NCBI GenBank assembly: GCA_001767195.1
Contig: MEKU01000005.1
Location: forward strand, 492-32,844
DNA from: Acidobacteria bacterium RIFCSPLOWO2_02_FULL_67_21
GTDB taxonomy: Bacteria > Acidobacteriota > Vicinamibacteria > Vicinamibacterales > UBA2999
Reading direction: 5' to 3'
Length of the DNA: 32,353 bases
The position numbers and the translations under genes were made by a program. This document shows, piece after piece, positions 30,568 through 32,353 of this stretch. The notes under the pieces are model-generated. The model saw nothing but the letters and a program-made list of their open reading frames with translations, ran no database searches and was not told where the DNA came from. Every line of letters begins with the position of its first letter. Position 1 is the first letter of the stretch.

Positions 30568-31203
30568 TCAGGGGGTGTCAAACACGTGCGCCGCGGCCGC
30601 GACCGCCGGGCCGAGCGCATCGACGGCGCAGTCGGCGAACAGTCCGATCGCCGCAAAGCCGGCCGCGCCGGCCCGTCCGACCCCGTTGAGACGCCCGGCG
30701 GACATGCCGCCAACGGCCAGAACCGGCAGTGCAACGGCCGTACACGTTTCGGCAAGGCCGGCAAGACCGGCACCGGTGGCGCCCGGCTTCGATGGCGTCG
30801 GAAACACGGCGCCGTACAGCAGATAGTCGAGGCCGCCGGCCGCCGCCGCCTGCCGAGCTTCGAGCGGCGAGTGCACCGACCTCCCGATCAGGAAGGACGA
30901 CGGCGCCACGGCCCGGGCGCGGATGCCGGGCATGGAATCGCCGCGCAGATGGACGCCGTGCGCGCCGGCCGCGAGCGCCACATCGAGGCGATCGTTCACC
31001 ACGACGCGGGCCTGCGTGCCGCGCACCGCGTCGATCGCCTGCTCGACCAGGCCGGTCAGCGCGCGCGCCCCGAGCGTATGCTGGCGCACCTGCACGAGGT
31101 GGACGCCCGCAAGCGCCGCGGCCCGAATCCGATCGACGAGCGCGCGCATGGCGGCGGGCTCCGGCGAGATCGAGGCGGTAATCATGCACACGACCGGATG
31201 CAT
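30568..31203 (-). CDS. ThiE/TenI-family protein (thiamine phosphate synthase-like)
   Basis: This is a 211-residue TIM-barrel protein. It has VHLVQVRQ (34-41), VVVNDRLDVALAAGAHGVHLR (68-87, in two parts), FLIGRSVHS (104-112), YLLYGAVFPTPSKPG (127-141) and a phosphate-binding VLAVGGMS (161-168). ThiE joins the thiazole and pyrimidine halves of thiamine. Here the usual REK after VQL is replaced by RQ, and the QDD after GVHL is replaced by RGD. It may therefore be TenI-like or a diverged ThiE. The ATG at 31203 overlaps the preceding stop (TGATG). No other thi gene is near. Confidence 0.8.
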   Translation of the reverse strand: MHPVVCMITASISPEPAAMRALVDRIRAAALAGVHLVQVRQHTLGARALTGLVEQAIDAVRGTQARVVVNDRLDVALAAGAHGVHLRGDSMPGIRARAVAPSSFLIGRSVHSPLEARQAAAAGGLDYLLYGAVFPTPSKPGATGAGLAGLAETCTAVALPVLAVGGMSAGRLNGVGRAGAAGFAAIGLFADCAVDALGPAVAAAAHVFDTP

Positions 31204-31454
31204 CAGGACGTGATGGACGGAGGCCGATCCTGCGCGCGGCTCAAGACGATCGAAAGAAGCTCGCCGAGCCCCACCAGCACATTAATCAGACCGAGCCCGG
31301 ACACGGCGCCGCGCACGAAGTTGTTGGTGATGAGCGATTGGAGGAACGGGGCCAGCTGCGCGAAGTAATTGCGATCCCAGAACGCCGACCAGGGCAGAAC
31401 GATCAGCACGAACCCGACTTCCACGAAGAGAAGCACCAGCAGAAGGCGCTTCAT
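31203..31454 (-). CDS. Small two-helix membrane protein
   Basis: This is an 83-residue protein with membrane helices at about 3-22 (LLLVLLFVEVGFVLIVLPW) and 48-70 (VRGAVSGLGLINVLVGLGEL). Between them is an aromatic-rich loop (SAFWDRNYFAQLAPFLQ). The ATG at 31454 overlaps the upstream TPR gene stop as ATGA, and its own stop overlaps the ThiE-like start. It is likely an inner-membrane protein translated with its neighbours; no function is recognised. Confidence 0.75.
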   Translation of the reverse strand: MKRLLLVLLFVEVGFVLIVLPWSAFWDRNYFAQLAPFLQSLITNNFVRGAVSGLGLINVLVGLGELLSIVLSRAQDRPPSITS

Positions 31455-32353
31455 CGGCCGTGGCTCCCGGCCTGCGCCCGCGTCAGCTGCTCGATGCGGC
31501 GGCGCACGTCACGATACCCCGCGGCGTCGGCATCCAGCTCGACCAGGATCGCGAGCGCGCGGGCCGTTTCTCCCAGACGCTCGAGTGCATCCGCCAGGTC
31601 GTACAGGACGTTGTACGCCTCCTCAGGCGAGGCCGCGGGGTCGTCCGCCGCCAGCTCCAGCCAGTCGACTGCGGTCTGCAGCTCGCCGCGCCGGATGCAC
31701 AGGCGACCGAGATCGGCCGCGGCGCGGGCCCGCGTTCGCGGTACACGCGTCGCCGTCGTCAGGTCGCGAATCGCCTCGTCCTCCCGGCCTGCCTGCAGAT
31801 GCTCGCGCCCGCGATCGTAGGCCTCATCGTCCTGTGGCTCGCGCTCGACGGCGGGCGCGCCGATCCCGGCGAGGATCTCGCTCAGATCGACCTCAATCTC
31901 TTCAGCGGGCGGGCCCGCGGGCGCCTGCGGGTCCCCGGTGTCGAGCGACGGGCCGAGGAGCGCCAGCGCGCGCCGCCGCCGCTCCGCGTGCGCGGTGGAT
32001 CCGGGCTCCCGCTCCAGCAGGTCCTCGGCAATGACCCGGGCTTCGCTGCCCATCCCCGCCTCGAGGTAGGCATCGGCCAGTCCTGCCTGCGCCGCCCGCA
32101 GCGCCCCGTCGGCGCCCGCATCCACGCACAGCTCGACCAGCTTCATGAGCGCCGGGATATGTGGGGCGGCAGCGACAAACGTCTCGAGCGCGCCGATCGC
32201 CCGCGTCCAGTCGCCGTCGAGCACCGCCGCGTCGGCGGCGACCTCGACACACCCGAATGCGCTGTCGAGGCGTCCTTCCCGGGCCGCCTCGAGTGCGACG
32301 CCAAGAACGGCGCCGTGAAACGTCGTGTCGAGCATGAGCACGCGGGTGAGGAG
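31451..32353 (-). CDS. Tetratricopeptide-repeat protein, C-terminal part (cut by window edge)
   Basis: About 300 codons are visible, and the frame is open to the last base of the window, so the start lies outside; a GTG at 32341 is internal-looking. The protein is built of TPR-like helix pairs: ALEAAREGRLDSAFGCVEVA, the GDWTRAIGALETFVAAAPHI pair, AQAGLADAYLEAGMGSEARV and, after an acidic linker (EEIEVDLSEILAGIG), RGREHLQAGREDEAIRDL and ARALAILVELDADAAGY. Such proteins scaffold complexes. It is followed by the small membrane protein with a 4-base overlap. Confidence 0.8.
   Translation of the reverse strand, partial: LLTRVLMLDTTFHGAVLGVALEAAREGRLDSAFGCVEVAADAAVLDGDWTRAIGALETFVAAAPHIPALMKLVELCVDAGADGALRAAQAGLADAYLEAGMGSEARVIAEDLLEREPGSTAHAERRRRALALLGPSLDTGDPQAPAGPPAEEIEVDLSEILAGIGAPAVEREPQDDEAYDRGREHLQAGREDEAIRDLTTATRVPRTRARAAADLGRLCIRRGELQTAVDWLELAADDPAASPEEAYNVLYDLADALERLGETARALAILVELDADAAGYRDVRRRIEQLTRAQAGSHGR

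Overview
The window is a high-GC bacterial chromosome segment of 32,353 bases. Gene order and family content suggest Acidobacteriota, most likely a Vicinamibacteria-like lineage. This rests on the rplM-rpsI-rpsB-tsf-pyrH-frr run beside pilMNOPQ, the many small interspersed palindromic repeats, and the protein types. No 16S gene is present, so the placement is inference.

Layout. Positions 1-3428 (minus) hold the type IV pilus inner-membrane and secretin operon pilM-N-O-P-Q, with pilQ running off the left edge. Positions 3601-7493 (plus) hold a translation and nucleotide housekeeping run: L13, S9, S2, EF-Ts, UMP kinase and ribosome recycling factor. Positions 7490-8665 (minus) hold tRNA-Ala(CGC) followed by a phosphofructokinase. 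Positions 8767-12989 (plus) hold a GlsB-type membrane protein, a PolX-like PHP protein with a decayed polymerase palm, a LolA-like carrier and a TPR-containing lipoprotein secretin. Positions 13099-20566 (minus) form a tightly overlapping cell-wall operon, nagZ-ldcA-mpl-pxpBC-murB-murA. It combines peptidoglycan recycling (NagZ, LdcA, Mpl) with UDP-MurNAc synthesis (MurA, MurB) and contains a fused 5-oxoprolinase B/C gene. Its MurA has Asp where most MurA enzymes have the fosfomycin-reactive Cys. A GHMP-family sugar kinase diverges from nagZ across a 41-base gap with back-to-back -10 elements. It overlaps a second PolX gene, whose polymerase is intact but whose PHP nuclease domain has been mostly deleted.

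Positions 22.8-29.4 kb are an accessory, partly decayed zone. It holds a small unknown protein with a repeat-derived tail, a broken ParE-type toxin-antitoxin module, two NHL beta-propeller paralogues facing each other, a probable N4-cytosine or N6-adenine DNA methyltransferase with a truncated neighbouring reading frame, a ribbon-helix-helix fragment, an integrase tail and a phosphoesterase tail. Positions 29.4-32.35 kb (minus) return to ordinary genes: a TPR protein cut by the window edge, a small membrane protein, a ThiE/TenI-type protein, a RodZ-like HTH membrane protein and a helical-repeat protein.

The most notable pattern is the pair of PolX paralogues with reciprocal loss: one keeps the nuclease and lost the polymerase residues, the other keeps the polymerase and lost the nuclease. 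Also notable are the recycling/synthesis operon, a REP-like palindrome translated as the linker of the PxpB-PxpC fusion, and several genes whose -10 element lies 7-9 bases before the start codon, suggesting leaderless transcripts.
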